Source: Cavenderia fasciculata (Eukaryota; Evosea; Eumycetozoa; Acytosteliales; Cavenderiaceae). Taken from it: a DNA stretch of 64,000 bases. Of this stretch, positions 1 to 11,247 are shown piece after piece. The first letter of the stretch is position 1. Every line of letters starts with the position of its first letter. Both the position numbers and the translations under genes were made by a program. The stretch covers positions 2,294,674-2,358,673 of the forward strand of contig NW_004457729.1 in the NCBI RefSeq assembly GCF_000203815.1, given 5' to 3'. Below the pieces are notes generated by a model. The model had not been told where the DNA came from, ran no database searches, and saw nothing but the letters and a program-made list of their open reading frames with translations.

Positions 1-351
1 ACTGAAGACGTCAAAGCTAGACGACTCAAAGAGGTAATCGATACCTATTACAAATGTATCAGAGAGAAATCAAAGGACGAACTTGGCAAAAAACATCTTG
101 TCCTCGTCGAACGTCAAAGCCGTCGATCAGGTGACCATTTTGTTGGTAGAACAGATTCAAACAAGAAATGTATTGTTCCAATGATCGATGTAACAGATCC
201 AACCAACAACAATGAATCAACACCCATTAAACTTGGTGATTATGTTATGGTTGAAATTATTGATGGTTCAGATATTACTCTACAATGTAAACCATTAATG
301 AAATCAAGTATTAATCATTTTAATAAATATATTAATCAACAACAAATTTAA
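1..351 (+). CDS. cdk5rap1: CDK5RAP1-like tRNA methylthiotransferase, C-terminal fragment
   Basis: This is the last 116 codons of a gene that begins before the window, read in frame from base 1 to the TAA at 349-351. The peptide carries the end of a radical-SAM methylthiotransferase (RRLKEVIDTYYKCI) followed by a TRAM-type domain (HLVLVERQSRRSGDHFVGRT, then LGDYVMVEIIDGSDITLQ). The order and spacing match the C-terminus of CDK5RAP1/MiaB enzymes, which add the 2-methylthio group to i6A37 of tRNAs, in animals mainly in mitochondria. The catalytic CxxxCxxC cluster lies upstream and cannot be seen, so activity and location are family-based. The 3' end faces the 3' end of the thioesterase gene 50 bases away (convergent). 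Confidence 0.8.
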   Translation, partial: TEDVKARRLKEVIDTYYKCIREKSKDELGKKHLVLVERQSRRSGDHFVGRTDSNKKCIVPMIDVTDPTNNNESTPIKLGDYVMVEIIDGSDITLQCKPLMKSSINHFNKYINQQQI

Positions 352-403
352 TCAAAATTAAAAAGAAATTTTATTATTTAATTAAATGATTTATTTAATT
401 AAC

Positions 404-1620
404 TTAATAAAACTCAGCAGTAATAGTATTATTCATGTATGGAATCATGTATTCATAGAACCATTGATCTAGAAAGAAAGAAAGAAATTAAAAATTAATA
501 TGTATATTTGTTGATTTGATTATTTTTTGTTTGTTCGAAAACATACCAGTAAATTGTAAATGATCACCAACACATGGAATTTGAGTTACACGACCTTCAC
601 CATCAAGATATTTCATACCAATCCAATCTTCAGTATAGAGATCAGTTTGTTCCATTGGAATGACAGTCTTGGCTTGACCAAGTTGGTAGAATCCAAACCA
701 TTCAGATTCACGTGGTACAACCATTGTATCTTCGGTGAATTGAACCAAAACAAACTCGTTGAGTGTGATGAGGTTCTTTTTGTAGGTTTCGTTTTTGGTG
801 GGACCTGCATTGTTAATGTCGGCAAGGAATACTGATTTGTCTAGGTACTCTTGATAGTTGATTGGATCTTGCCAGTATTCAGCTTGAACAAGATGTTCTT
901 GAACAAATTCTTCATAGACACCGAGATTCAATAATTCACGGGCCATGTTACAAAGTGTACCGTTGGTACCTGGACATCTTGGCATACCATAGACACCTTG
1001 GTGTTGACCACCGACCGACAACAAGTTGTAGACTGGTGGATCGTTGCAACGCTCGACATAGGCTCTTAGGAATTGTCCACCTTGTGAGAATCCGATAGCA
1101 TTGAATCCGTTGGTCAGGTTTTCATTCTTTTTAAGCATATCACACACCATATCGACCTGTGTATTAACATTCTTAAAGAATCCATTGAATTCATCGTCGG
1201 TAATAGAATCACCAATTTCAATACTATATACAAAGATACCTGGTATCTTTTCTTCAATCATTTGTTTAATTCTTCCCATTCTTTAAAAAAGAAAGGAAGA
1301 ATCAAAATAATAATAATAATAATAATAATTTAAATTAAAAAGTTAATTAATATTTTAATTGATTTAGAAGATAAATAATGAATGTTTTTGGTAGTATACT
1401 TACGAAAAGGGATAACAACAAGTATCACCCATTCCTAAACATTTATAGAATATAGATAGATAGATAGATCTGATTAGTATCTCAAACAGTAATAGATAAT
1501 ATTTAAACACTACTACTACTACTTACCATGCCACATAACTACAGGTCTGATTGCCTCTTGCTGAGCTACACTACAAACAACAAATAATGTTGCCAATGCT
1601 AAAATGATTAATTTCATCAT
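404..1620 (-). CDS. ppt1: palmitoyl-protein thioesterase 1 (lysosomal)
   Basis: Four exons read on the minus strand: 1527-1620, 1404-1434 (only 31 nt), 547-1280 and 404-468. Joined they give 307 residues, close to the 306 of mammalian PPT1. The enzyme removes palmitate from S-acylated proteins in the lysosome. Residues 1-20 are a hydrophobic signal peptide (MMKLIILALATLFVVCSV). VVMWHGMGD follows and spans the first splice junction. The catalytic triad is visible: Ser about 107 in GFSQGG, Asp about 226 in FTEDTMVVP, and His about 282 in VGDHLQF. The last exon supplies the usual WFYEYMIP tail. The start is the first of two adjacent ATGs; the second would also work. I see no damage. Exon borders are inferred from GT/AG and phase. 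Confidence 0.92.
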
Positions 1621-1926
1621 CTTCTTTTTATCTCTTTATCTCTTTGTCTATCTATCTATAATTATTAATAACAAAATGAACATCAATCATTCTAACCCAT
1701 TGGTGTGTTCTTGGTTCATCAAACCACCACTACAAAAAAAGATATCCCCTTACAACAAATATTAATTTTTGATAATTGCGGGAATGGATATAAATATCTT
1801 TACAATCGGTAATTAAAAAGTAATCGACTATTCTTTCATCGGTAAATAAATATAATGATTTATTGTATGATTATTCATATTAGATTTGGTTGGATTAGCT
1901 GTAAGATTTATTGTTCAGTGTTATAG
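1621..1926. other. intergenic, short AT-rich spacer
   Basis: Upstream region of the thioesterase gene. I see only AT-rich DNA and a short TCTATC repeat, with no gene. Confidence 0.5.
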
Positions 1927-4182
1927 TCATAGTTTGACATAATCGGTGATATCTGTGAGAGATCGACATGAATGGATCGAGTTTGTCAACTCTTTACAAC
2001 TTTTACAAACAGTTATCTGATTGGGTCCGACTTGCCAATAAAGGATCAAAGTACCACATTGATAGCATTCCACACCAATGTTAACAACTGATTTTGGTTG
2101 GGTACAGACGTGTAGATCAATGAACGTATCTAGTTGTTCCCAACCATGATAGGTGAAATTTGGTTTGACTAGCTTTGGTAGGTCTATTTCAGTGAATCCA
2201 TCCAAATCGAACCTTGTATTTGGCTCGATTCGACGCATACATTGAGATGTTCCACATATTCCATCGTACGCAAAGTTGTAATTTCGTCTTGAAAACCCAG
2301 GTATTTGGTCCATTAACTCAATATACTGGAATTTATAATGTCGATATAAATACTTGGCTATTCGAAATCTATCTAGTTCAAACAGATGAGGTGATATATA
2401 GTTGGTCCACGAGGACAATGATCGAATAGCACGTAAATGGGTGTATACATGATCTCCATCATATATAAAACATGTACAATCTATATCGGCTTTGAGCATA
2501 TACTCATAGTAGCTTTGAAGTGTAGCTGTGACGATTTGAATGGGACGGTATGGAAAAGCTGTTGGTAGGATCGTCAATGAATAGGTAGTTTTGACAATAT
2601 GGTAACCGCATGGAAGGCATATGGTGATCTCTTTTACCAATTGTTTGATTCTTTCAACTGCACTCTCTTTTGATCCGTTTGTAATGAGAAATAGATCGAT
2701 ATCAGAGTTGAAATATGGGGATGAGGTGGAGTTGTAATGTAGCAGGGTAGAGGTGTACCAATTAGAGGTAGTAGTGGTGGTAGTGGTGGGTTCTGTTGTT
2801 TGATATGATAGGTATTCTTGTATTTGTTTTCTACATTTTGTTGGTCATGTTGAGATTGCCTGTTCCGTAGCCAGATAGGTGTCGTGGTATTCTACAAAAG
2901 ATTCTGATTGATGAGTAAGAGAACCAAGTACAGCTCCACCTGCACACACAACTCGACATCCATCTATTTCACCCCAAGTTACATTTGAAAGAACCGATGA
3001 TGTGAATGAATTAAAACAATCTTTGAAAAGTGCCAGATTGTTGACCATTTGTATGCCGCACCTTGGGTTGAAATTAATGGGGATTGGTGATTGGTACAAC
3101 TTGATCAAAGGATTACATTCATCCTTTTCCATCATCAGGTCAGTTTCAAACGACGATTCACTGACAAGTGAGTAGTTTCGACTTCTTATTTCAATGGTGT
3201 GCAACAGATCGTTGTTAAAAATACCGTTAAGATTTAAACATGGTGTTTGATTGAGGTCTTTGTTTTCACAATAATGTATATCTTCAATATATTTGGTGTA
3301 TTTGTAAATGGCAGGGATATGGGTGTACTTTACATAGGACATGATGAATTTGAGATTGGAGCGATGTCGATATTTTGTGGCAAGATCAACAATCTCATCT
3401 ATTAGTATGCTCCGTTTGTGGAAATATTCTGTTGGGTCACATACTCCAATCAAATCTTCTACCTTGTTTTGAAGTGACATGGCAATAGCTGCTGCGCACT
3501 GACTATCCATCGGAATCAGTGGCACTGCCCTACTACTATAAGAGCATGGCCATAAATAATCTGTCAAATTCCAGTTGGCTTGATAGTATTGAGTGATCAG
3601 CGTACTTCGACAGATAAAAGGCATCGTCGATGCGGAGGCAGAAGTGGCCGACCATAATTCTATAATAGTACATTGCGATCAAGAGACCAAATTTGAATAA
3701 ATGGATCTATTGTGCCTTTAAATTGGAGGGGTTGAGGTTGAGGTTGAGGTTGTTCTTTGGGGCTGATGATATCAGTTGGAGTGTTTTGTATAACCATTTC
3801 TATTTCTATTTCCTCAACAATAGTAGTGTCTTGAAGTTGTAAATCGAGGTATCTCGTTTTTTCCCATAGTCCACCATTTGATCGATTTTGATTTAAACAT
3901 CTAAGAAAATTATTTATATTATATTTATAAATATTTGTTAAAATTATATGATGATGATGATGATGATGATACTATATAATATTATATAAACTATTTTTTC
4001 TAAAATAAATACATACTTTGTTTTTTGTTTTAATATCTTTTTCTTTTCTTTTTTTAATTTGTTTCTACATAGCTTTTTTGTCGTGGTTGTCTTTACCGAT
4101 GTCCTGTCATGACGGTAGTGATATAGATCGTGATAATCGTCCAATCATCATCATCATCACCAAAGTCTTGATAATGCGTCAT
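1927..4182 (-). pseudogene. disrupted gene with nucleotidyltransferase-like motif
   Basis: The coding signal runs on the minus strand from about 3900 to 1927 but is broken twice. A frame ending ...DPFIQIWSLDRNVLL meets TAG near 3665, while the sequence continues in another frame (ELWSATSASASTMPFICRS). Then an in-frame TGA at 2845-2847 interrupts a frame that stays open for about 300 further codons. Across that TGA the protein has AGGAVLGSL (about 2935) and SDIDLFLIT (about 2690). This is the G-G...D-x-D pattern of minimal nucleotidyltransferase folds found in dictyostelid family proteins. The C-terminus has a possible zinc ribbon (CYQCG ... CKSC). A possible first exon at 4097-4182 starts with ATG and ends at GTAAAG. 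The reading as pseudogene is inferred; two assembly errors or readthrough are alternatives. Confidence 0.55.
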
Positions 4183-5019
4183 TATATATTAATTTGATCA
4201 ATGATGAGAAATATAACAAATGATGATGATGATGATGATGATGACGATGATTATTGAGCCATCCATCCTCTGTCTGGATTCTTGATCAAGAAAAAAAAGG
4301 TATGACCATGTCTCACACTTTGGAAACTTGGATGACGATGCAATACCCTTTAGCTTTCATCGATAACAGATCTGAGACAACCCAAGGAATTGAACCAAAG
4401 TAACTACCTTTTAGTTATCATCAGTATATTTTGAGGACTATCCTAGCTAGATATAGAATGCGGTTTGTTAGTCTTTTAGATATCTTTAAAGAGATCGGTT
4501 ACACTTTCTCATACTTTTGTTTTGCGATACTTCCGATAACTCTAACAACAAAGTAGTATGGATGTAGATTGAGTCGTTCATAATATTATCTTGTGCATTC
4601 CTCCAACATGCATCCTGTTTCTTTTTGGTTCATCATCCAACAACAATAGTCTATAGTACACGCTAGCGTAGAACTATAGTCAATATTCCCTATTTGTTCT
4701 TTGTTGATCGATCGATGATAGTAGTATGTAAACAAATACAATACTGATTATACAACTGGGAGCAGACGTAAGTTCTAAATCTTGTTGAAAATTCGATGCT
4801 TCAGATTCATACAAATAATGGTTCGGTTTAAAAGTTACGTAGACAAATATACATGTTTTTTTTTTGGTCTATTAAAATGTTATAAATTAAAAATATCTTT
4901 ATTTATTATTTAATATTTATATAATATAATATAATAATTTTTGTTGTTAAAACTATATTATTTACTTTTACTTTTACTTTTTTTTTTTTTTTTTTTGGTT
5001 ATTATTATTATTATTATTA
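4183..5019. other. intergenic, no gene recognised
   Basis: About 840 bases. Apart from GAT/ATC trinucleotide runs (4150-4250) and poly-T near 4980, the centre (4260-4800) is less AT-rich than usual for spacers here. Neither strand gives a convincing exon, and I found no tRNA fold. An unrecognised non-coding RNA cannot be excluded. Confidence 0.4.
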
Positions 5020-7793
5020 TTATTTATCAAAACCCATTGATCTCCATTTTACACTATCTAAATAAAGACTACCAATGATTGGTGAAAGATCAGAGATACT
5101 TGAATGAATATTTCTAACTTTTTGGAGTCCAAATTGGGCAATCAGATCTAGTACACACTTTTGAACGATTGGATTAATATCTACGGCCTTGACCTTGTCA
5201 GTATAGTACTTTGACAGTGTCGATGATGAGATGAGACAGTTTCTAATGTCCCCAACCCTACAAAATATTCTAGTGAGTCCAGAGAGTGCTTTTGAACTAA
5301 ACTTGTCATGTTGGACGAGTATGAATAGTTTTTCAGATTCTGATAAATCACCAAGTCTAAATGATAGTTGACCTAGACGGACCCAGTCTGCAAAGGTTCT
5401 GGTTGCGTTGACGTGTTTGAGATCTTTGACATTTCCACTGTCAATCATGGTTCTCTTGGTTTGAGACTCGTCTTTCCAAGATTGGTATGCCTTTACATCT
5501 TGAAAGAGGGCGTGGAATCCAAGCTCGACATTTCTACGAATCTCGACAACTGGCAATCTTGCCTTGAAATTTGGTGTTTCAATCTCTACAAACTCTCTAG
5601 TTGCCTCCTCTTTGGTTGATTCCAATCCATAATCTTTGATAAATGGTTCCAATACTAATCTAAGTGATTCAATCTCTGATGTTTGTAATGATTCTTGATC
5701 AAATACTTTTAATTTTCTTGGTTCTTTTGGTAATACTACTTCTACTGTAGTTGTAGCGGTAGCAGTAGATTCAGAAGTTGGTTCAGTGGAAGAGACTGTT
5801 GATTTCTCTTCTCCCTCTCCCTCTTGTTTTGATTGATCTTTGTTTTCTTCTTCTACTTGTTCTGTTTTGTTGAGATTTACATTCTTTAGATCTTCACTTA
5901 AATCAACATCCTCTACCTTTTCACTACCTTCTGATTGTACATCATCTTCATCATTCCACAAACCTTCCTCTACCTTTGGTGATTTTAAATTTTCAGTTGC
6001 TTTTGGTCTATTAATTGGTGAAGAAGTGTTGTGTCCATCCTTGGATGAATCTTTTGATGGAGATGAAGATGATGAAGGAGAAGTAGTAGTTTGAGGTTGG
6101 TGATTTTCATTATTGCTATTTACAGTGTTGGTTGATGTTTGTTGTTGTTGTTGTTGACTATGTGGTGGTGAGGAGGATGAAGATTGAATAATACTATTAT
6201 TTAAAGAAGAATTTGATTTAATAGTTTGTCTTCCTCTAGCTGTTTGTGCAAGTTGATCGAGAGCTTTTGTTTTTCTCTCGGCCAATTCCAACCATCCAAC
6301 ATTTCTGTACATTCCAACCAACATGTTAAATATTTCAAGTGATTCTCCATGCAAGGAAACTGATGTCAATCTCTTTAAAAAGTCGTCACCTGGCTCTTCA
6401 TCAAATTCAATCTCTTCATCCTCCAATACAGTCAACATGTTTGGATGTTCTGGAGGCGGTGTAACACGTGCATATTTACTTTTACCAATTGTATCTGTCA
6501 ATGTATCAGTTTTTAAATATGGTGCATTATTTAAAAATATTAATGACTATATAAATAAAAAGAAATAAAGTTAATTAATTTATCAATTCACAAATATCTA
6601 TCTACTAATATATATATATATAATTTAATTTACCCATTCAATTTGACCCATTTGAGATAATAGATTAGCAGCAATTTTCCAATGTCTGACTATTTGAGGT
6701 TTGAGAGAGATTGATTTCAAAGCATATTTGAGTGCTTTGACGAGGATGTCTGGTTTTGGCGTAGATGATTGTGATTGGTTGTTTGGAGAGGATGAAGTAT
6801 GCTCTTGCTTTTTATGGAGCATCAAGAGACAGTCTGCGTATTCCATGAGGATAGAGGTTGACTCTGGACATTTGTGGAGTGCTTGGTCGAGCAGAGCAAA
6901 TGCCTGTGTTGGTTGATTCAAGTGCATCATGGCACGAGCAACAATCGTAGAGATGGATGATTCAGTGGCTATAAACTCACTGAAAAAGGATACTATCACC
7001 TCGTACCTATTTCTAGAGTTGAAATAATTGACCAATGATTCCACCAATATGTTATTACTATCATCAACCTCGAATCCTTCTGGATCTGGTTGTTGTTTAA
7101 TATCTACATATTCTCCATCATGTGCTCCTAATTTTCTTCCTATAAAATAAACAAAATTAAATTAATAAAAGAAAACAGTTAAAATAATTAATTATTTCTT
7201 TCTTTTTAATTACCTTGCCAAAAATGTTGAGAACAAAGTTGAAGAAAATTAGATTCTTCATCAGCAGATTGAAGACATGGAAGTATTTTCAATGGACGAA
7301 GGAATGCAGGTTGATCAGAGACTGAGCGAAGTACCGACGATATATAAGTTTCCTTCCAAAAAGATTCTTCGACTGGGTTTCGTTCTCCGTTGGCACCGAC
7401 ACTGTAGACGGTTGGTTGCGAGTTGTTTATACCCAGCTCCACGTGTATATCCATCTTTTGAAACGAGTTGTAGATACAAAAATGACATCCTTCTATTTTG
7501 TAGGTACCTCTTCCAAAGCCAGTCGATTTTTCCTGATTCTCGATGAGTGTGCCGAGATAGACTGCTATGCTCGACGTTGACGATGTGTCTAGTCCCGACA
7601 CCCAATGATAGGAGCTGTAGGTGGTAGCCTTTAGTCCGGGGACAAACTTGGGTGGTTCATATGACTTGACCAACACACAAAGGTCGGGTGGTCCCAAACC
7701 TGTAAAGTGAGGAAGTGCCTTTTGTCTATCCTCCAATACCTGTCCATACAATTGTTCTACCTTTTCTTGAATATCATAAATAAATTCTCCCAT
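5020..7793 (-). CDS. ChAPs (Chs5-Arf1-binding protein) family cargo adaptor
   Basis: Three exons: 7214-7793, 6634-7139 and 5020-6546, giving 870 residues. The N-terminus (LGPPDLCVLVKSYE, then a long beta-rich stretch) and the following KLGAHDGEYVDI and TPR-like helices (STIVARAMMHLNQPTQAFAL) match ChAPs proteins. In yeast these (Bch1, Bud7) form the exomer coat with Chs5 and carry selected cargo from the trans-Golgi to the plasma membrane under Arf1. Roughly residues 415-590 are a low-complexity Ser/Gln/Glu insertion typical of dictyostelids. The C-terminal part (TFADWVRLGQLSFRLGDLSESEKLF) returns to TPR-like helices. In exon 3 the frame stays open up to an acceptor at 6547, so the first residue of that exon is not a start. 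Family assignment rests on remembered motif similarity. Confidence 0.78.
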
Positions 7794-8911
7794 TGTTGAT
7801 ATATAAAAGATAAGAGAGGTGGTAGGTATAATGTATGAATGATATAAACACCGGTTGTTATTGTTGTCTTATAATACTACTCTTATTATTATTATTATGT
7901 TAATGTTGTTGTCTGTTGTTTGCAATGGTAATAATAATAATAATATACGTATTTCTGTCAACTATCTCTTTCTTTTCTTTCTTTGTCTCTTTTACTTTTT
8001 TTTAATTAATTTATTAATTTTTGTTTGTTGTCAACAAGCGAATGCAATATAATATAATTATTTAATTTAATTTTTTCAATGAGAGTGCCATGATCTCATG
8101 AGCGCGAAGAACGAAGTGTGTGGTCACATTTGATGAAATTAATTTATTTATTATTTTCTTTTTTGAAACACAAAGAAGAAGAAGAAGGAGAAGGGGAGGG
8201 AGGGGTCATGATTACGATATTTAAATAAGATTTATAGTTTAGTTGGTTGTCTGATTAACTACACATATATATATATAGAGATACACATATGTTCAAAACA
8301 ATAAACCAAACATCGATGACATCACTCTACATATGTTTGATGGTTTAATATATATACATCCTACTTTTGAAAACCCAAAAACCCATCCTTTCTCTCTTCC
8401 CTCCCTCGAAAATTAGTCAAATCTGATTTTTGATTTATATGTGATGGGTTGTCTCTCTATCCCTTTTGTTTTAAAAAAGGAAGATCAAATTGTGATCAAA
8501 ATTTTAAAACAAATATATATTTTATTTATCATCCTATCTATCTATCTATCTATCTATCTGTATATAATTATATATAATATTTAACAATAACAAAAGGATT
8601 CTAATAATCGATCCCTTGATAAAAGATATCTTTTAAAAAAACTTTTACTTTTTTTTAATTTTCTTTGGCCTACCTTGTTGTAACCTCGACAAAGGAAGGA
8701 AATCTCTTTCTCTCTCTTTTGTTATTATTAGAATAGTCGTAGTAGTAGATTATAGTTATTATAGTAATATTCATTCATTCAAACGAACAAACTTACGACA
8801 GTCTCGTTCTCACACAACAACAACCCTCAGCAACAACATCGCAGACAAGGGAGGGAAACGTTCAAAACAACTTTTATCACTTAAGACGTACTCAATTTGA
8901 TCGCGATTATT
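7794..8911. other. divergent promoter region
   Basis: About 1.1 kb between two divergently transcribed genes. It holds TCTATC repeats (8533-8560), CT-rich and poly-T stretches and no convincing exon. It probably carries the promoters of both flanking genes, but I see no defined element. Confidence 0.5.
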
Positions 8912-10223
8912 ATGTTAAAAAGGTTATCATCTATTCTGAGGAGTTCAAAAGACGGCGGACAAAAGATGGGAAGTGGGTCATCCAAAGGTGACACTATACA
9001 ACAAAAGATTACAAAGACGCCACACAACAACTCGCATCAATCATATGACGATGGAGAGATCTTGAGTGGACACAGTAAAGAATCTCGTTTCTACAAACCG
9101 ATCGAGTACAAGTCTGGCGAGACTGTCTATGTATCGTTACACGCCAATTTTGACGATCTACCAACCAGTCTCTTTGTAGGAGGCACCGAAAAGATCCAAC
9201 CATTCGATCTCGTCGAGAATCCACATCTCACAGCACTTATATTGGACTTTAACAGAATCGCCGTCATCCCAGACACTATTACGCTCTTTCCCAACCTCAA
9301 AGAATTATCGTTGGGTTCCAATCTCATCCAAGTCGTACCCGAATCTATTTTGCAACTAAAGAACCTCGAAATCTTTCAAATCGGTCTCAACCCACTCAAA
9401 GAATTCCCAATCATCCTATGTCAACTGACATCATTAAAATCACTTCATCTTGAAACAAATCAACTCAAAGTTGATTCAATACCAAAAGATATTGAAAATT
9501 TAATTAATTTAAAGGTAAATCAAAATAATCAATCAAATCAAATCAAATCAAGATATTTATTGACTGTTTCTTTTTGATTTATATATATCTTTTAGAATTT
9601 ATCATTGATGGGTAATTCATTTATAAATGCACCAGAATATTTACCAAATTTATTGGAAACGTTAAATCTATCATCAAATGATATGACGAATTGTATTTTA
9701 TCAACTAGTATTATAAACTCGATTGGTGAGACTTTGACAACTATCAATTTGTCAGAGAACCAATTGACAGAGATTGACCCGTCACTAGGTCACCTGGTCA
9801 ACCTCAAAAACCTTGTACTCGGGTGCAACCACATCAAGGCAATCCCAGGTGACCTACTCAAAAAGTGGAAGTGCCTAGAAACTCTTACCATCCCACACAA
9901 TGACCTCTCTGAACTACCACCCGAGATTTTAGAATGTAAAACACTCTCAGTCATTGATGTTCGTGGTAATCGATTTGCTCATGTTCGTAGTATGCCTAGA
10001 ACAGTGTCATCCTATTCAACATTTAAGCTACAAGATTTCATTGACAAGGTTCAATTACAATTATATCATTTAACAAATATGACTACAAATGAATTATTAG
10101 GTGTTGTTGATAATTCAACAAATACAACAAATTCAACTAATACAACAACAACTACGACAACAACCTCAACAATTATAGATACAGAGAATAGTGATAATAA
10201 TATAATTAATATTAATGATATTG

Positions 10224-10284
<61 letters not shown>

Positions 10285-11030
10285 AAACAACGAGAATAAT
10301 GATAATAATGATAATGATAATGATACCACCGCCACTAATAATAATAATGATAATACCACCGCTACTACTACTCCAACTACTACTACCACCGCCGCCACCG
10401 CCACCCCCACCCCAACAACAACTACAACTACTAGTACAAATAATAATAATAATAATAATAGTGAAAATGAGAAATCACCAATTATTGTTTGGCAATCAAT
10501 TTATCCAGATTTAATCATTGATGGACTTTATCTTGGTTGTAGAGAATGTTCAATCCATAAATCATGGTTAAAAGATAATAATGTAACTCATATTCTATCA
10601 GTTGCTAATTTAAAACCACTTTATCCAAATGTATGTAAAAAAAAGTAAAATTAGTCTAAATCAAAAGTGTTTCTTTTTTTAATTAATCAATCAATGTTTT
10701 TTTCTTTTTCTTTAGATATTCACATATAAAGTAATTGATATTGAAGATGTAGATTATGCAAATTTGGCAGAATATTTTGAAGAATGTATTCAATTTATTG
10801 ATGAAGCAAGAAAGGCTGGTGGAGGTGTAATAGTACATTGTAGAGCTGGTGTATCTAGATCTGCAACGATCATTATCGCCTATTTAATGAAAATACAGAA
10901 ATTAAATTATAAAGATGCATTTGGATTTACTGCAACTCAAAGACCAAGAATTTGTCCAAACAATGGATTCCGTAGACAATTACAACAATTTGAAAAAGAA
11001 TTGGGATTTTCTCCATCTTCTCAAGAATAA
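8912..11030 (+). CDS. leucine-rich-repeat dual-specificity phosphatase (MPL type)
   Basis: Three exons (8912-9514, 9596-10630, 10716-11030) encode 650 residues. The first half is a leucine-rich repeat array (for example LTALILDFNRIAVIPDTI, FPNLKELSLGSNLIQVVPES). A low-complexity Thr/Asn block follows (about residues 375-475, encoded by ACA and AAT runs). The C-terminal third is a dual-specificity phosphatase: LIIDGLYLGCREC, then the HCRAGVSRS signature with Cys about 588 and Arg about 594. The architecture matches dictyostelid MAP-kinase phosphatases with LRRs (MPL1-3). Which paralogue it is cannot be told here. The first ATG gives MLKRLSS..., but an in-frame ATG at 8966 gives MGSGSSKG, a good N-myristoylation sequence, so either start is possible. 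The extended nucleotide frame upstream of 8912 has only a TTG. Confidence 0.88.
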
Positions 11031-11247
11031 TTAAATCAAGTATAATAATTTTAAAATCAATGAATGAATCAATGCACAACAACAACAAATAATTAAATGT
11101 ACAAATACACAAACAACAAAAATCAAATTCAAATTGTACTAACGCGAAATTTAAAATAAAGTTAAATAGATAAAAAGATAGATAGTTATCTTTTTCTATT
11201 TTTAATAATAATACAAATATATTTATTTAATTAAATTATTAATTATT

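Noticed and set aside
2845-2847. Selenocysteine reading of the in-frame TGA
   Set aside because: The surrounding residues are not a known selenoprotein motif and no SECIS-like stem is evident; nonsense or error is simpler.
3944-4144. 66-codon minus frame starting MDDYHDLYHYRHDR
   Set aside because: It overlaps the probable first exon in another phase and then runs into Lys/Ile-rich low complexity of the intron.
4260-4800. Possible tRNA or snoRNA on the minus strand (GGTTCAATTCC and TGATGA-like words)
   Set aside because: The T-stem bases do not pair and no acceptor, D-arm or box D can be arranged around them.
10066-10514. Long frames of Ile/Leu/Val on both strands over the LRR phosphatase
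   Set aside because: Shadows of the AAT/ACA repeat tract in the true coding frame.
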